Positions 1-8,334 are shown, counted from the stretch's first letter. The stretch is 64,000 nucleotides of DNA from Massilia sp. BJB1822 (GCF_013369485.1 NZ_JABWEB010000021.1:1-64000); one strand, 5' to 3'. Made by a program: numbers and translations. Notes: generated by a model not told the origin, from the letters alone.

Positions 1-34
1 GGTCTGTCCCCGGTTTGCATTTCAGGAGCAGAAA

Positions 35-1432
35 TTGAAGAAGCAGCACAGCGGCGCCTTGCCGGATATTTTTGCGCAGGCCATGGCCGCGCTGCCGGCC
101 GACGCGGTGGGGCAGGGCATCGCCATCGCCCTTAGCGGCGGCCTTGATTCGTCGGCGCTGCTGCATCTGGCGCAGGATTGGGCGCGGCAGCAGGGCGTGA
201 CGCTGCACGCCTTTCACGTCCACCACGGCCTGAGCCCAAATGCCGACGCCTGGCTGGCGCACTGCGAACAGGCATGCGCCGCCCTGGGCGTGGCCTTTGG
301 CGCGCGCCGCGTGCAATTGCAAGACGTGGCCAAATCCGGCACCGAAGCGGCAGCGCGCAAGAGCCGTTACGCCGCCCTGGGCGCGCTGTGCCGCGAGCAT
401 GGCGTGAATCTGCTGCTGACCGCCCACCACCTCGACGACCAGGCCGAAACCGTGCTGCTGCAACTGCTGCGCGGCTCCGGCCCGGCCGGCCTGTCCGGCA
501 TGGACGCCTGCAACCACGCCCCCGACTTGCTGGGCAATGCCGGGCTGCTGCTGGCCCGCCCGCTGCTGCAGACTGCGCGCAGCCAGCTCGAAGCCTATGT
601 GGCAGGGCAGGGCATCGCCTACGTCAACGACGAATCCAACGACGATCCGCGCTACGCCCGCAACGCGCTGCGCCACCAGGTCATGCCCGCGCTGGCGACG
701 GCCTTCCCCGGCTTCCAGGCCCGCTTGTCGCGCAGCGCCCAGCACGCGCAATCGGCGCAGCGCATGCTCAGCGAGCTGGCCGAGCAGGATCTGCAAGCCT
801 GCCTCGAAGCTGACAGCATCGACGTGGCGCGTTTGCGCGCCCTCAGCACCGACCGCGCCAGCAATATGCTGCGCCAGTGGTTCCGCGTGCGCAAACTGGG
901 CATGCCCTCGACTGCCTGGCTGGCCGAAATGCTGGCGCAGCTGCTGGAAGCGCGCGAAGACGCCCAATTGCTGGTCACTCATCCCGACTGCCACGTGCGG
1001 CGCCACCGCGACCGCCTGTACCTCGTGCCCAAGCTGCGCGAGCTGGAAGGCACGCGCGAAGACCAGTTCGACGACAAGCCCGGCCAGCACTTCCGCTGGA
1101 ATGGCGAAACCGCGCTGGCTTTCCCGGCCTATGGCGGCGTGCTGCATTTCGACGAGGCCGAGGAAGGCCTGGATGCGGAGTGGCTGCAAAAGCAGTTGCT
1201 CACCATCGAGTTCCGCCGCGGCGGCGAACGGCTGAAGCCGGCCCCGAACCGGCCCACGCGCGACCTCAAACATCACTATCAATCGCTAAGTATACCGGCG
1301 TGGGAGCGTACAAGACTGCCAGTTGTCTACATCCCCGGACAACTCTTGTTTGCTGCAGGAATCGGCATGGATTGCCACAAGATAGGTGCTGGAGCCAACA
1401 AAAGGGTCGTCTTCCGCTGGATGGCCGAATAA
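35..1432 (+). CDS. tilS: tRNA(Ile)-lysidine synthase TilS
   Basis: TilS is an ATP-dependent cytoplasmic enzyme that converts C34 of the CAU-anticodon tRNA-Ile to lysidine, changing both charging and decoding. The N-terminal PP-loop is plain: SGGLDSS at about residues 34-40 is the N-type ATP pyrophosphatase motif, and LLTAHHLDDQAET near residue 130 is the second conserved TilS block. The C-terminal TilS domain follows, with EFRRGGERLKP near residue 395. The 465-aa length is normal for the family. The start is a TTG, chosen because AGGAG lies at 24-28 with 6-nt spacing and no upstream ATG fits. lysC follows in the same direction after 137 nt, an arrangement common in Burkholderiales. The last 60 codons or so are less GC-rich than the rest. 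Identification is secure; the exact start is less so. Confidence 0.95.
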   Translation: MKKQHSGALPDIFAQAMAALPADAVGQGIAIALSGGLDSSALLHLAQDWARQQGVTLHAFHVHHGLSPNADAWLAHCEQACAALGVAFGARRVQLQDVAKSGTEAAARKSRYAALGALCREHGVNLLLTAHHLDDQAETVLLQLLRGSGPAGLSGMDACNHAPDLLGNAGLLLARPLLQTARSQLEAYVAGQGIAYVNDESNDDPRYARNALRHQVMPALATAFPGFQARLSRSAQHAQSAQRMLSELAEQDLQACLEADSIDVARLRALSTDRASNMLRQWFRVRKLGMPSTAWLAEMLAQLLEAREDAQLLVTHPDCHVRRHRDRLYLVPKLRELEGTREDQFDDKPGQHFRWNGETALAFPAYGGVLHFDEAEEGLDAEWLQKQLLTIEFRRGGERLKPAPNRPTRDLKHHYQSLSIPAWERTRLPVVYIPGQLLFAAGIGMDCHKIGAGANKRVVFRWMAE

Positions 1433-1569
1433 AATTTCAGACTAATGCTTTTTGGAATGATCTTATGCCAAGACTGTATGAGATCATTACTTTTTTGACT
1501 TGTTCTTTCGCACTGCAGCATGTACAGTAAGGGGCTCCCTTTACTTCATCTAAGCGGAAAACACAAGTT

Positions 1570-2817
1570 ATGGCATTAATCGTTCACAAATACGGCGGTA
1601 CGTCGATGGGCTCGACGGATCGCATCAAGAACGTCGCGCGTCGGGTCGCCAAATGGCACGATGCGGGACACCAGATCGTGGTGGTACCGTCGGCCATGTC
1701 CGGCGAAACCAACCGACTGATCGCCCTGGCCAAGGAAATTCACAACCCGCCCGATCCGCGCGAACTGGACATGATTGCGTCCACCGGCGAACAGGTATCG
1801 GTAGGTCTGCTGTCCATCGCGCTGCACGCGCTGGGCAAGGACGCGGTGTCCTACGCCGGCTGGCAAGTAGCGATTAAGACCGATTCCGCCTTCACCAAAG
1901 CCCGCATCCAGTCGATCGACGACGAACGCGTGCGCAAAGACCTGGAGCAGGGCCGCATCGTCGTCATCACCGGCTTCCAGGGCGTGGACGAGAACGACAA
2001 TATCGCCACCCTGGGCCGTGGCGGCTCCGACACCTCGGCCGTGGCGATCGCCGCCGCGCTGAAAGCCGACGAGTGCCTGATCTATACCGACGTCGATGGC
2101 GTCTACACCACCGACCCGCGCGTCGTGTCCGAAGCGCGCCGCCTGAAAGCGATCACCTTCGAAGAAATGCTGGAGCTGGCCTCGCTCGGTTCCAAAGTGC
2201 TGCAGACGCGCTCCGTCGAATTCGCCGGCAACTACCGCGTGCCGACGCGCGTGCTGTCGTCGCTGACCGATCCGATGATGGATCTCGAAACCGAAGCCAA
2301 TTCCGGCACCCTGATCTCGTTTGAGGAAGACACACACATGGAACAAGCAGTCATCTCCGGCATCGCCTTCAACCGCGACGAAGCCAAAATCACCGTGCTG
2401 GGCGTGCCGGACCGTCCAGGCGTCGCCTTCCACATCCTGGGCCCGGTGGCCGACGCCAATATCGAAGTGGACATGATCATACAGAATCAGTCCGTGGACG
2501 GTAAAACCGACTTCACCTTCACCGTGTCGCGCAACGACTACCAGAAGGCGCACGACGTGCTGGCCGGCCAGCAGGCCGAGATCGGCTACTCCAGCCTGGT
2601 GGGCGACGCCAAGGTCTCGAAGATCTCGGTGGTGGGTGTTGGCATGCGCAGCCATGTCGGCGTGGCCTCGCAGATGTTCCGCACCCTGTCCGAAGAAGGC
2701 ATCAACATCATGATGATCTCCACCTCCGAGATCAAGATTTCCGTCCTGATCGACGAGAAATACATGGAATTGGCCGTGCGCGCGCTGCACAAAGCGTTCG
2801 AACTGGATAAAGAATAA
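1570..2817 (+). CDS. lysC: Aspartate kinase
   Basis: This enzyme phosphorylates L-aspartate, the first step towards lysine, threonine, methionine and diaminopimelate. The amino-acid kinase domain opens with KYGGTSMGS at residues 8-16. It has the typical substrate block near residue 150 (TLGRGGSDTSAV) and two C-terminal ACT domains from about residue 265, the usual site of feedback inhibition. At 415 aa it is a full-length monofunctional enzyme. An in-frame ATG at 2338, preceded by GAGGA at 2323-2327, sits exactly at the start of the ACT region, where Bacillus and Corynebacterium lysC genes make a separate beta subunit. A TTGACT hexamer lies at 1495-1500 upstream, but I see no convincing -10 element. 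The gene's own ribosome site is weak. The upstream neighbour is tilS and the downstream one is tRNA-Ser. Confidence 0.96.
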   Translation: MALIVHKYGGTSMGSTDRIKNVARRVAKWHDAGHQIVVVPSAMSGETNRLIALAKEIHNPPDPRELDMIASTGEQVSVGLLSIALHALGKDAVSYAGWQVAIKTDSAFTKARIQSIDDERVRKDLEQGRIVVITGFQGVDENDNIATLGRGGSDTSAVAIAAALKADECLIYTDVDGVYTTDPRVVSEARRLKAITFEEMLELASLGSKVLQTRSVEFAGNYRVPTRVLSSLTDPMMDLETEANSGTLISFEEDTHMEQAVISGIAFNRDEAKITVLGVPDRPGVAFHILGPVADANIEVDMIIQNQSVDGKTDFTFTVSRNDYQKAHDVLAGQQAEIGYSSLVGDAKVSKISVVGVGMRSHVGVASQMFRTLSEEGINIMMISTSEIKISVLIDEKYMELAVRALHKAFELDKE

Positions 2818-2846
2818 ATATTTCTGAAAAAAAAGCGCTGATAGCC

Positions 2847-2875
2847 TTGACCAAAGTGATCCGGATCTTTACTAT
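2847..2875 (+). promoter_or_regulatory. Sigma70 promoter of tRNA-Ser
   Basis: TTGACC at 2847-2852 and TACTAT at 2870-2875 are separated by exactly 17 nt. This places transcription start about 55 nt before the mature tRNA. The hexamers are read directly; assignment to the tRNA follows from position and orientation. Confidence 0.75.
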
Positions 2876-2936
2876 AGCGCTCGTCTGATGTGACGCAGAA
2901 ATGTGAAGCAAAAGATGATAGTTGAGAAATCAGCTA

Positions 2937-3029
2937 GGAGACGTGGCCGAGTGGCCGAAGGCACTTCCCTGCTAAGGAAGCATACGGGCAAAACCTGTAT
3001 CGTGGGTTCGAATCCCACCGTCTCCGCCA
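2937..3029 (+). tRNA. tRNA-Ser(GCT)
   Basis: This is a complete class II tRNA. The 7-bp acceptor stem pairs 2937-2943 with 3019-3025 without mismatch, followed by discriminator G and encoded CCA at 3027-3029. The anticodon stem CTTCC/GGAAG encloses the loop CTGCTAA with anticodon GCT at 2971-2973. A long variable arm and the T-loop GGTTCGAATCC are present. Its 3' end is the insertion point of a genomic island, and the full gene, including CCA, survives on the left side of the insertion. Confidence 0.97.
3016..3029 (+). repeat. attL: tRNA 3'-end core repeat
   Basis: CACCGTCTCCGCCA forms the last 14 nt of tRNA-Ser and recurs exactly at 8396-8409. This is the left attachment core of the island, retained within the functional tRNA. 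Confidence 0.85.
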
Positions 3030-3037
3030 AGACATGA

Positions 3038-3069
3038 AAAACGGCCCCGGAAACGGGGCCGTTTTTTTT
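3038..3069 (+). terminator. Rho-independent terminator after tRNA-Ser
   Basis: ACGGCCCCG and CGGGGCCGT form a 9-bp GC-rich stem with a GAAA loop (3041-3062), followed by a run of T and flanked by A on the left. It lies inside the island, so the element appears to have brought its own terminator for the tRNA it enters. Confidence 0.9.
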
Positions 3070-3141
3070 CGTCCTCCCAGAGGGAAGCCTTGATTATTGT
3101 CCAGGTGCGTCCAGCCCAATCCACTACCATCCAGCTCTGAA

Positions 3142-3189
3142 AGGTGGGTACGGAGGTAGGTAGGAAGGTGGGTAGAAAAGGTGGGTAGA
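3142..3189 (+). repeat. Left-end tandem repeats, probable integrase arm sites
   Basis: Four related direct repeats occur: AGGTGGGTA at 3142-3150, AGGTAGGTAG at 3154-3163, and identical AGGTGGGTAGA at 3166-3176 and 3179-3189. The last 11-mer is found twice more at the right end of the island. Short direct repeats inside an attachment site are typical arm-type binding sites for tyrosine recombinases; that role is inferred. Confidence 0.6.
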
Positions 3190-3215
3190 CCGCCGAGGTA
3201 ATGGGAGGACGTTCC

Positions 3216-3907
3216 ATGGCCAGACCGATCCATCGGCTCAGTGCGCTGGTGGTGGTCCAGTTGAGCAAGCCCGGCCACTACTGCGACGGCAATGGGCTGT
3301 GGCTGCAAGTGTCCGCCAGCGGCACCAAGAGCTGGGTGTTCCGTTATGACTGCGCGGGCCGGCGGCATGAGCTGGGACTGGGCGCGGTGAGCCTGGTGTC
3401 GCTGGCCGAAGCGCGCAAGGCAGCGCAGGTGCAGCGGCAGTTGCTGCAGGCCGGGCGCGATCCGCTGGACGAGCGGCAGCAGGCCATCGCGGCCCGCCGC
3501 ATCGAGCAGGCCCGTCAGCTCACCTTCAATCAATGCGCCGCAAAGTATATCGCCGCCCACCGCGCCTCCTGGCGCAGCGCCAAGCTGCCAAACAATGGGA
3601 AACCACGCTCGCCATTTTCGCCGCGCCGACCATTGGCGAGCTGTCCGTAGCCGCCGTGGACACGCAGCTGGTGCTCGATATCCTTGAACCGCTGTGGTAG
3701 ACCCACACAGAGACGGCCACGCGGCTGCGCGGCCGCATTGAGGTCGTGCTGGACTGGGCGACCGCGCGCGGCTACAGGCAGGGTGAGAACCCGGCACGCT
3801 GGCGTGGCTATCGGGCGCAGTTGCTGGCGGCGCCGCGCAAGGTGGCGCGGGTGGTCAATTACGCGGCCTTGCCGTGGGCCGAGGCGCCGGGCTTCATGGC
3901 GCAGCTG
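3216..3907 (+). pseudogene. P4-type tyrosine integrase, frameshifted and truncated
   Basis: Translation from the ATG at 3216 (GGGAGG at 3204-3209) gives the Arm-DNA-binding domain of P4-family integrases, with GLWLQVSASGTKSWVFRYD and SLAEARKAA. Near 3560-3575 the family reading moves to another frame (KQWETTLAIFAAPTIGELSV). That frame meets a TAG at 3698-3700, right after DILEPLW. It then resumes with RLRGRIEVVLDWATARGYR and ends its recognisable part at ALPWAEAPGFMAQL around 3905. The catalytic R...HxxR...Y region is absent. It sits immediately after tRNA-Ser, the normal place for such an integrase. At least one frameshift, one nonsense codon and a 3' truncation make it non-functional. Confidence 0.85.
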
Positions 3908-4106
3908 CCGCGACCTGGAACGCCGTGCCCTGGTCGCGGCTACCATCCGCCGCAAGCTGTCGTCGCTGTGCGAAGCCAACGCGCTCCAAGGCAACCCGGT
4001 CGACGGCGTGAAGCGACCGAAGCTCGATAGCCAGGATGGTAAAACGCCGGCGATCGGCGATCATCAGGCGCGCGAGATACTTAGACAATTGCGGCAACTA
4101 GTCTGA
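3908..4106 (+). pseudogene. Fragment of a second tyrosine recombinase (core-binding domain)
   Basis: From about 3908 the reading jumps to a third frame that matches a different, XerC-like integrase family. ERRALVAATIRRKLSSLCE is followed by NPVDGVKRP and TPAIGDHQARE. This is the SAM-like core-binding domain and the beginning of the catalytic domain. It appears to have a small internal deletion between TIRRKLS and SLCEANA, where relatives have several more residues. No catalytic residues remain before the stop at 4104-4106. The abutment of two unrelated integrases suggests recombination between two elements at the same tRNA. This is recognition by eye; an alignment would settle it. Confidence 0.55.
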
Positions 4107-4143
4107 TGCAAGCAGCCCTTGTCAGTTGCAAGGGCAACTGTCA

Positions 4144-5661
4144 TTACCAGCTGATATCGCAATGGTTGTTGCTGCTATTCGCGGTGCAGGACTTTTTCAA
4201 CTGGGATCCGTCCGCGAAGTCAATCACGGCTTCCGCATTGTAGTGCCACTCGTCGTTGCCGCCCCTCGGGTGTCCCGCATCGAAATCGATATGCCCGTGC
4301 GTGAGCTCGAGATCAGTAAATTTTTTGCCATCGAGGTGTACTGGGCGGCTCTCCGAATGGTTGTTGGACCAATGATCGCCCTTCCTGTCTGAGCTGCAGC
4401 AATCGAAGTACAGTACCTTCTGGCCATTGCCGTTTGTCAACTGAAAGCGCGGCTGCGTATCCCAGTCCTTGTCGTTATCTGTGGTATCCCATTTCAAAGT
4501 CACCTGAGTTACAAGCGATGCCTTTGGATCATTTATGTAGGTCTTGATCACGTAGTCACTAGTCGCCGACACGCGCGCCACATCACCATCCTTCAGATAC
4601 CGGACAGTATAAGAGATTGGTCCCCCTGGGCTTTTGACCGAGAAGTTGGCCCCGGCGTCCAGGTAAGCCTGCACGCTCCCTGCCCCGGCGATCACCGAGG
4701 TTGCAGCCTTGCCGCCGCCCCCTAGAGTAAATGCCTGGATAGTGGATTCGTCCAAGACCTTCTTATTCTCTGCGGCGAAGTTCACACTCCCGCCACTGTT
4801 GAGCGCGTTCATGGCGAAGTTGAGAGCCGTCTTCACTTCGCTCTCGGAATGATTGGTCTCGATCAGCATCCAAAGCTCTCGTCCGTATGTCACCGAGTCA
4901 ATGTAAGCTGGCGGGTCGTTATCTTGGATAGAAGCCGCCATCGTTTTGTAGTTCGCGTTCCAAGGGAACAGGCCGATGAACCCGTCATTCGGCATTGCGC
5001 ACGTTACCGTGAAGTATGACTGGACGAACCGAATCAGCAACTTGGTCTTCGCGTCGACGTGTTGTTCGCTGAAAGCTCCACCGACGGACCCCGTCATCCA
5101 GTGGTAATTCGCGTTGACCCGAAGTGCGCCCTCCTCCAGCGAATGGTAGGCGCCGCCGAAATAAGAAGCACTGGCCGGCTGCTCGCCGGGCAGATCCTGG
5201 GTGAGGGTGTCATTCATGAACTTCGTATTGTTCGCGACACTCGGGATGTACGTGTCGCTGAACTTGCTCGCAGCCTTCCCGGCCAAACCCGTGATAGTGC
5301 ACTCCTGCTTCTTCCGCTCCGCATCAAACCTCCGCAGCACACCGTCCTTAAGGCTGTCTCCGTGGATCAGAGAGCCGGCGTACAGCACTGAGGCATTAGG
5401 GTTGAATGCGACGATGCTCTCCAAATGCTTGGTAAGCGACAACTTCGTTTCGATCACCCGTTTGCGGTCTTTCCCATCACCCACGTAGCCCCCGTCGATG
5501 TCTTTGGCGATGACATCTCCACCAGGCTTCGTGGACTCATTCTTAACAGCGATCTTGGGCGTAGATTGAACCTTCCGAACGAAGTCAGAACTGCCCCCGC
5601 TGGCGCAGCCGCCAACTAACGAACCGACAACAATGAGAGTAAGGCAAGTAACGACGCGCAT
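4144..5661 (-). CDS. Cholesterol-dependent-cytolysin-like lipoprotein
   Basis: This 505-aa protein resembles the thiol-activated cytolysins (perfringolysin family), which oligomerise on membranes and insert beta-hairpins to form large pores. A lipoprotein signal peptide ends in the lipobox VGGC, with Cys19 as the lipidation site. Family blocks in order are VQSYFTVTCAMPNDG (about 213-227), SVTYGRELWMLIETNHSES (256-274), TIQAFTLGGGGKA (307-319), GGPISYTVRYLKDGDVA (346-362) and TSDYVIKT (367-374). They correspond to core domains 1-3. The last 100 residues or so take the place of the cholesterol-binding domain 4, but I see no Trp-rich undecapeptide; there is a Cys- and His-rich stretch instead (CCSSD at 421-425, two further Cys near the end). 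The ribosome site GAGGGGGAAAGA precedes the ATG. The gene is AT-richer than the flanks and diverges from ptuAB. Fold assignment is fairly firm; pore formation is inferred. Confidence 0.75.
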   Translation of the reverse strand: MRVVTCLTLIVVGSLVGGCASGGSSDFVRKVQSTPKIAVKNESTKPGGDVIAKDIDGGYVGDGKDRKRVIETKLSLTKHLESIVAFNPNASVLYAGSLIHGDSLKDGVLRRFDAERKKQECTITGLAGKAASKFSDTYIPSVANNTKFMNDTLTQDLPGEQPASASYFGGAYHSLEEGALRVNANYHWMTGSVGGAFSEQHVDAKTKLLIRFVQSYFTVTCAMPNDGFIGLFPWNANYKTMAASIQDNDPPAYIDSVTYGRELWMLIETNHSESEVKTALNFAMNALNSGGSVNFAAENKKVLDESTIQAFTLGGGGKAATSVIAGAGSVQAYLDAGANFSVKSPGGPISYTVRYLKDGDVARVSATSDYVIKTYINDPKASLVTQVTLKWDTTDNDKDWDTQPRFQLTNGNGQKVLYFDCCSSDRKGDHWSNNHSESRPVHLDGKKFTDLELTHGHIDFDAGHPRGGNDEWHYNAEAVIDFADGSQLKKSCTANSSNNHCDISW

Positions 5662-6070
5662 TCTTTCCCCCTCGTTATGATGACGTTTAGTTAATGCTAC
5701 GCAAACATATTACGTATGTCATCAATTTTTTGGCGCAGCAGTGGTGCTGCTTTGACCTGCACCAGTCAATCTCTTCCAGCATCATTGACTATTGGGATGA
5801 TGGCGTCTCACGACGTGGTGTATGAAGACTTTGAGGCCTATCCTACTGCCCGGTTTGCAGGAGTGATTTCTGCCCCAGGATGTGTCCGCGCTTTGGGAAA
5901 TCCATTCACAATGTAAAATACGGGCAAACTTGAACGTAGACGGTCTGCTGCGGCGTGATGCACTTGTATACTTCAACAAGCTTTCATTTGTCAGCCCAAC
6001 AGAAGGCAGCATGCACCGCCACCAGCCTGCGCGCAGCGTTTGGCGAGAAAAGGTACCCAAGGAAATCACT
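5662..6070. other. Intergenic region between cytolysin-like gene and ptuA
   Basis: These 409 nt separate two divergent cargo genes and must hold both promoters. I find AT-rich stretches and a TATACT at 5967-5972, but no -35 element at a proper distance. Short open frames here have neither ribosome sites nor recognisable products. No reverse-transcriptase-associated RNA structure was identified. Confidence 0.4.
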
Positions 6071-7576
6071 ATGCGAATTGACAACCTTCGACTTAAGAAC
6101 TACCGATGCTTTGACAGTCTGTCGCTGAAGCTCCACCCACAGCTGACTGTCTTGGTGGCGCCAAACGGTCACGGTAAAACCTCAATTCTTGACGCTGTTA
6201 AAGTGGCGCTCTGGCCCTATGTCGCTGGCTTCGATCTAGGCAGTACCACCAACGATGTGACTAGCATTCAGATCGATGACGTATTTCTCGAACGCGTGCA
6301 AACTGAGCAAAAAGCATCTTCGATGGAATGGCGCCTGCCTGCACAGGTCAACGCAGACGGCAAGTTGTGTGTCACCCAGCTACTTCAGGAAGGCGTCTTC
6401 AAGACTCCTCAGATTGAAAGAAGATATCTGGAGGAACCGGATCCACACGTAACGTTTGCTGAAGGTTTGCCGTGGCAAATTACCCGCTTCCGGGAAAGCG
6501 TTAGAAAGGGTACGAAGACCAAAGAAATTAACCCTGTAGGCGTGCTTGGCATAAACGACACCGCCCAAGCTTTCCAACAGCGCATCTTTACCGACAGACC
6601 TGGCGTGCCAGATGATCTCCCTGTACTTGGTTACTATGGGACCGGCCGCCTCTGGGCACAGAAAAAGCTGACGTCGGTCCATGTCGAAACTGACCCTCAG
6701 TCGCAGTCGCGCACATTCGCCTATCGCGATTGTCTCGACCCCTTCTCCAGCTATAAGCACTTTGCCATATGGTTTACGCGGGTTCACCAAGCCTATTTGC
6801 AAGCTCAAATACGCAATCTCGAAAGGCACCTACCCCTGAACGCAGAAAACGCGGTTGAGCTCAGTGCACCATTTAAGGCGGTTCAAAATGCCATTGACAA
6901 GATACTGCGTAAGCACACAGGTTGGGGGGAACTGGCATATAACGCTGAGCACGAAGAACTGGTTCTTCACCATGATACTCATGGCGTACTCAAGGTCAGT
7001 CAGCTAAGCGACGGCATTCGCAGCATGTTAGCTCTGGTGGGTGATATTGCGTACCGGTGCTACAAACTCAACAATCACTTGGGCATGGACGCTCCTACGC
7101 TCACGCGTGGCATCGTGATGATCGATGAAGTCGACATGCATCTTCATCCAAGCTGGCAGCAAACAGTACTGTCCGATCTTTCGGCAGCCTTCCCGAAGTT
7201 GCAGTTTATTGTGACCACCCACAGCCCCCAAGTGTTGACGTCAATCGCTAGCGAAAATATCCGTATCTTGTACCGCAATCGCCTCAATCAATGGGAAGCG
7301 CTTCCGCCTGAGCAGGAAATCAAAGGCGTTGAAAGTGCGGTTGCGCTCAACGACATCATGAGAGTGAATCCGATACCACCGATTGACGAGGCTAACTGGT
7401 TGGTCGAATACACCAATAAAATCGAAAACCACACCTATGACGACGCCGAGGGACGTCAGTTGCGCGCCAAACTCGTTGAACTCTACGGCGAGCGACATCC
7501 AGTGATTCTCGATACCGACCGCCTGATCCGCTTTCAAGCGTTTAAGCTGCGCAAGTTAAATGCCTCGAAGGTCTGA
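6071..7576 (+). CDS. ptuA: PtuA-type AAA/SMC-like ATPase (Septu anti-phage system)
   Basis: This 501-aa ATPase is of the overcoming-lysogenisation-defect/RecF-like class used as PtuA in Septu and in retron Ec78 effectors. The start at 6071 is chosen because AAGGA lies 7 nt upstream and the protein then begins MRIDNLRLKNYRCFDSL, the canonical N-terminus of the class. Walker A is APNGHGKTS at residues 30-38, with Ala for the usual first Gly. A signature-like LSDGIRSMLALVGD precedes Walker B, MIDEVDMHLHPSW, with D352 and E353. The H-loop reads VTTHSPQVL. ptuB follows 5 nt after the stop, so the two are translationally linked. In known Septu systems PtuA controls the PtuB nuclease. Base composition matches the island rather than the chromosome. 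Confidence 0.85.
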   Translation: MRIDNLRLKNYRCFDSLSLKLHPQLTVLVAPNGHGKTSILDAVKVALWPYVAGFDLGSTTNDVTSIQIDDVFLERVQTEQKASSMEWRLPAQVNADGKLCVTQLLQEGVFKTPQIERRYLEEPDPHVTFAEGLPWQITRFRESVRKGTKTKEINPVGVLGINDTAQAFQQRIFTDRPGVPDDLPVLGYYGTGRLWAQKKLTSVHVETDPQSQSRTFAYRDCLDPFSSYKHFAIWFTRVHQAYLQAQIRNLERHLPLNAENAVELSAPFKAVQNAIDKILRKHTGWGELAYNAEHEELVLHHDTHGVLKVSQLSDGIRSMLALVGDIAYRCYKLNNHLGMDAPTLTRGIVMIDEVDMHLHPSWQQTVLSDLSAAFPKLQFIVTTHSPQVLTSIASENIRILYRNRLNQWEALPPEQEIKGVESAVALNDIMRVNPIPPIDEANWLVEYTNKIENHTYDDAEGRQLRAKLVELYGERHPVILDTDRLIRFQAFKLRKLNASKV

Positions 7577-7581
7577 TCGGT

Positions 7582-8274
7582 ATGCATAAACTTGATCGCT
7601 CCGTCGCAACTCCCCCCACATGTTTGGCCAAATACGATTTTAAAACCCACAGATGGTCTGATCTTGATGGCCCCTGCAAAAAACAACTGCGTTTTGCGCT
7701 GTTCCAGATGCAAGGTATCCCTGGAATCACTGGGGAGGACGCCAAGGAATATGGGTTGCGCTGCGCTTACTGTCAGGGTGCTATTCGGTCGGAGGGTCAT
7801 ATTGAACATTTCCGCCGTAAGAATTCCAGCCATCTGAACGGCTATCCTGAGCTGACTTTTGCTTGGGAAAATCTGTTTCTGGCCTGCCATTCCAACGACC
7901 ACTGTGGCCACTTCAAAGATCGTTCGGGTGGACCTGCCTATAATCCTGACCACTTGCTTAAGCCTGATGAAGAGGACGCTGAGGCATTTCTTTACTTCCA
8001 TTCTTCAGGCTCAGTAGCGCCCAGGGAGGGACTCTCTCCCGCCGACAAACATCGCGCGAGTGAAACTATCCGCGTATTCGGATTGGACAACCGCTCCCTC
8101 ATAGGGGCGCGAGAAAAAGCCGTGATTAAATATCGCGAAATGCTCAGGACGGATCTCGAAGAGCTCGCCTCATGGGACGAAGAGTCACGGCGCGAATATA
8201 TGCGCGAGGAGATTGAAACGACGCGCTGGGAACCTTATGCCTCAGCGATTAAGGATTTTTTCCTATTGAGATAG
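7582..8274 (+). CDS. ptuB: PtuB-type HNH endonuclease (Septu anti-phage system)
   Basis: This 230-aa nuclease is the expected partner of the preceding ATPase. The zinc-binding HNH fold is visible: Cys61-x2-Cys64 (CAYCQGAI), HIEHFRRK with H73 and H76, then FAWENLFLACHSNDHCGHFKD at about 93-113, supplying the Asn and the remaining His/Cys ligands. This pattern is that of the HNH proteins linked to retron Ec78 and type I Septu. The start at 7582 lies just after the ptuA stop with only a weak ribosome site, which suggests coupling. No reverse transcriptase gene occurs in the island, so this is better read as stand-alone Septu. The role in phage defence is inferred from the family. Confidence 0.85.
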   Translation: MHKLDRSVATPPTCLAKYDFKTHRWSDLDGPCKKQLRFALFQMQGIPGITGEDAKEYGLRCAYCQGAIRSEGHIEHFRRKNSSHLNGYPELTFAWENLFLACHSNDHCGHFKDRSGGPAYNPDHLLKPDEEDAEAFLYFHSSGSVAPREGLSPADKHRASETIRVFGLDNRSLIGAREKAVIKYREMLRTDLEELASWDEESRREYMREEIETTRWEPYASAIKDFFLLR

Positions 8275-8334
8275 TCTGGTACCTTCGAATGATAATTGGC
8301 TGTAAAATGCATGCAAGTGCTGGGTAAACCGAAA

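Noticed and set aside
1576..2790. A 404-codon open frame opposite lysC
   Set aside because: It is an antisense shadow; lysC itself is certain and the reverse product is rich in His, Asp and Gly without any motif.
3142..3189. Short tandem repeats considered as a CRISPR array
   Set aside because: Units are 9-11 nt, spacers are only a few nt, and no cas genes are present. The matching copies at the other island end point to integrase sites.
5716..5916. A 66-aa plus-strand open frame in the cytolysin-ptuA spacer
   Set aside because: It has no ribosome site, no recognisable product, and its end overlaps the likely ptuA promoter region.
5662..8274. A retron (Ec78-like) with PtuAB effectors
   Set aside because: No reverse transcriptase gene or clear msr-msd structure was found in or near the island.
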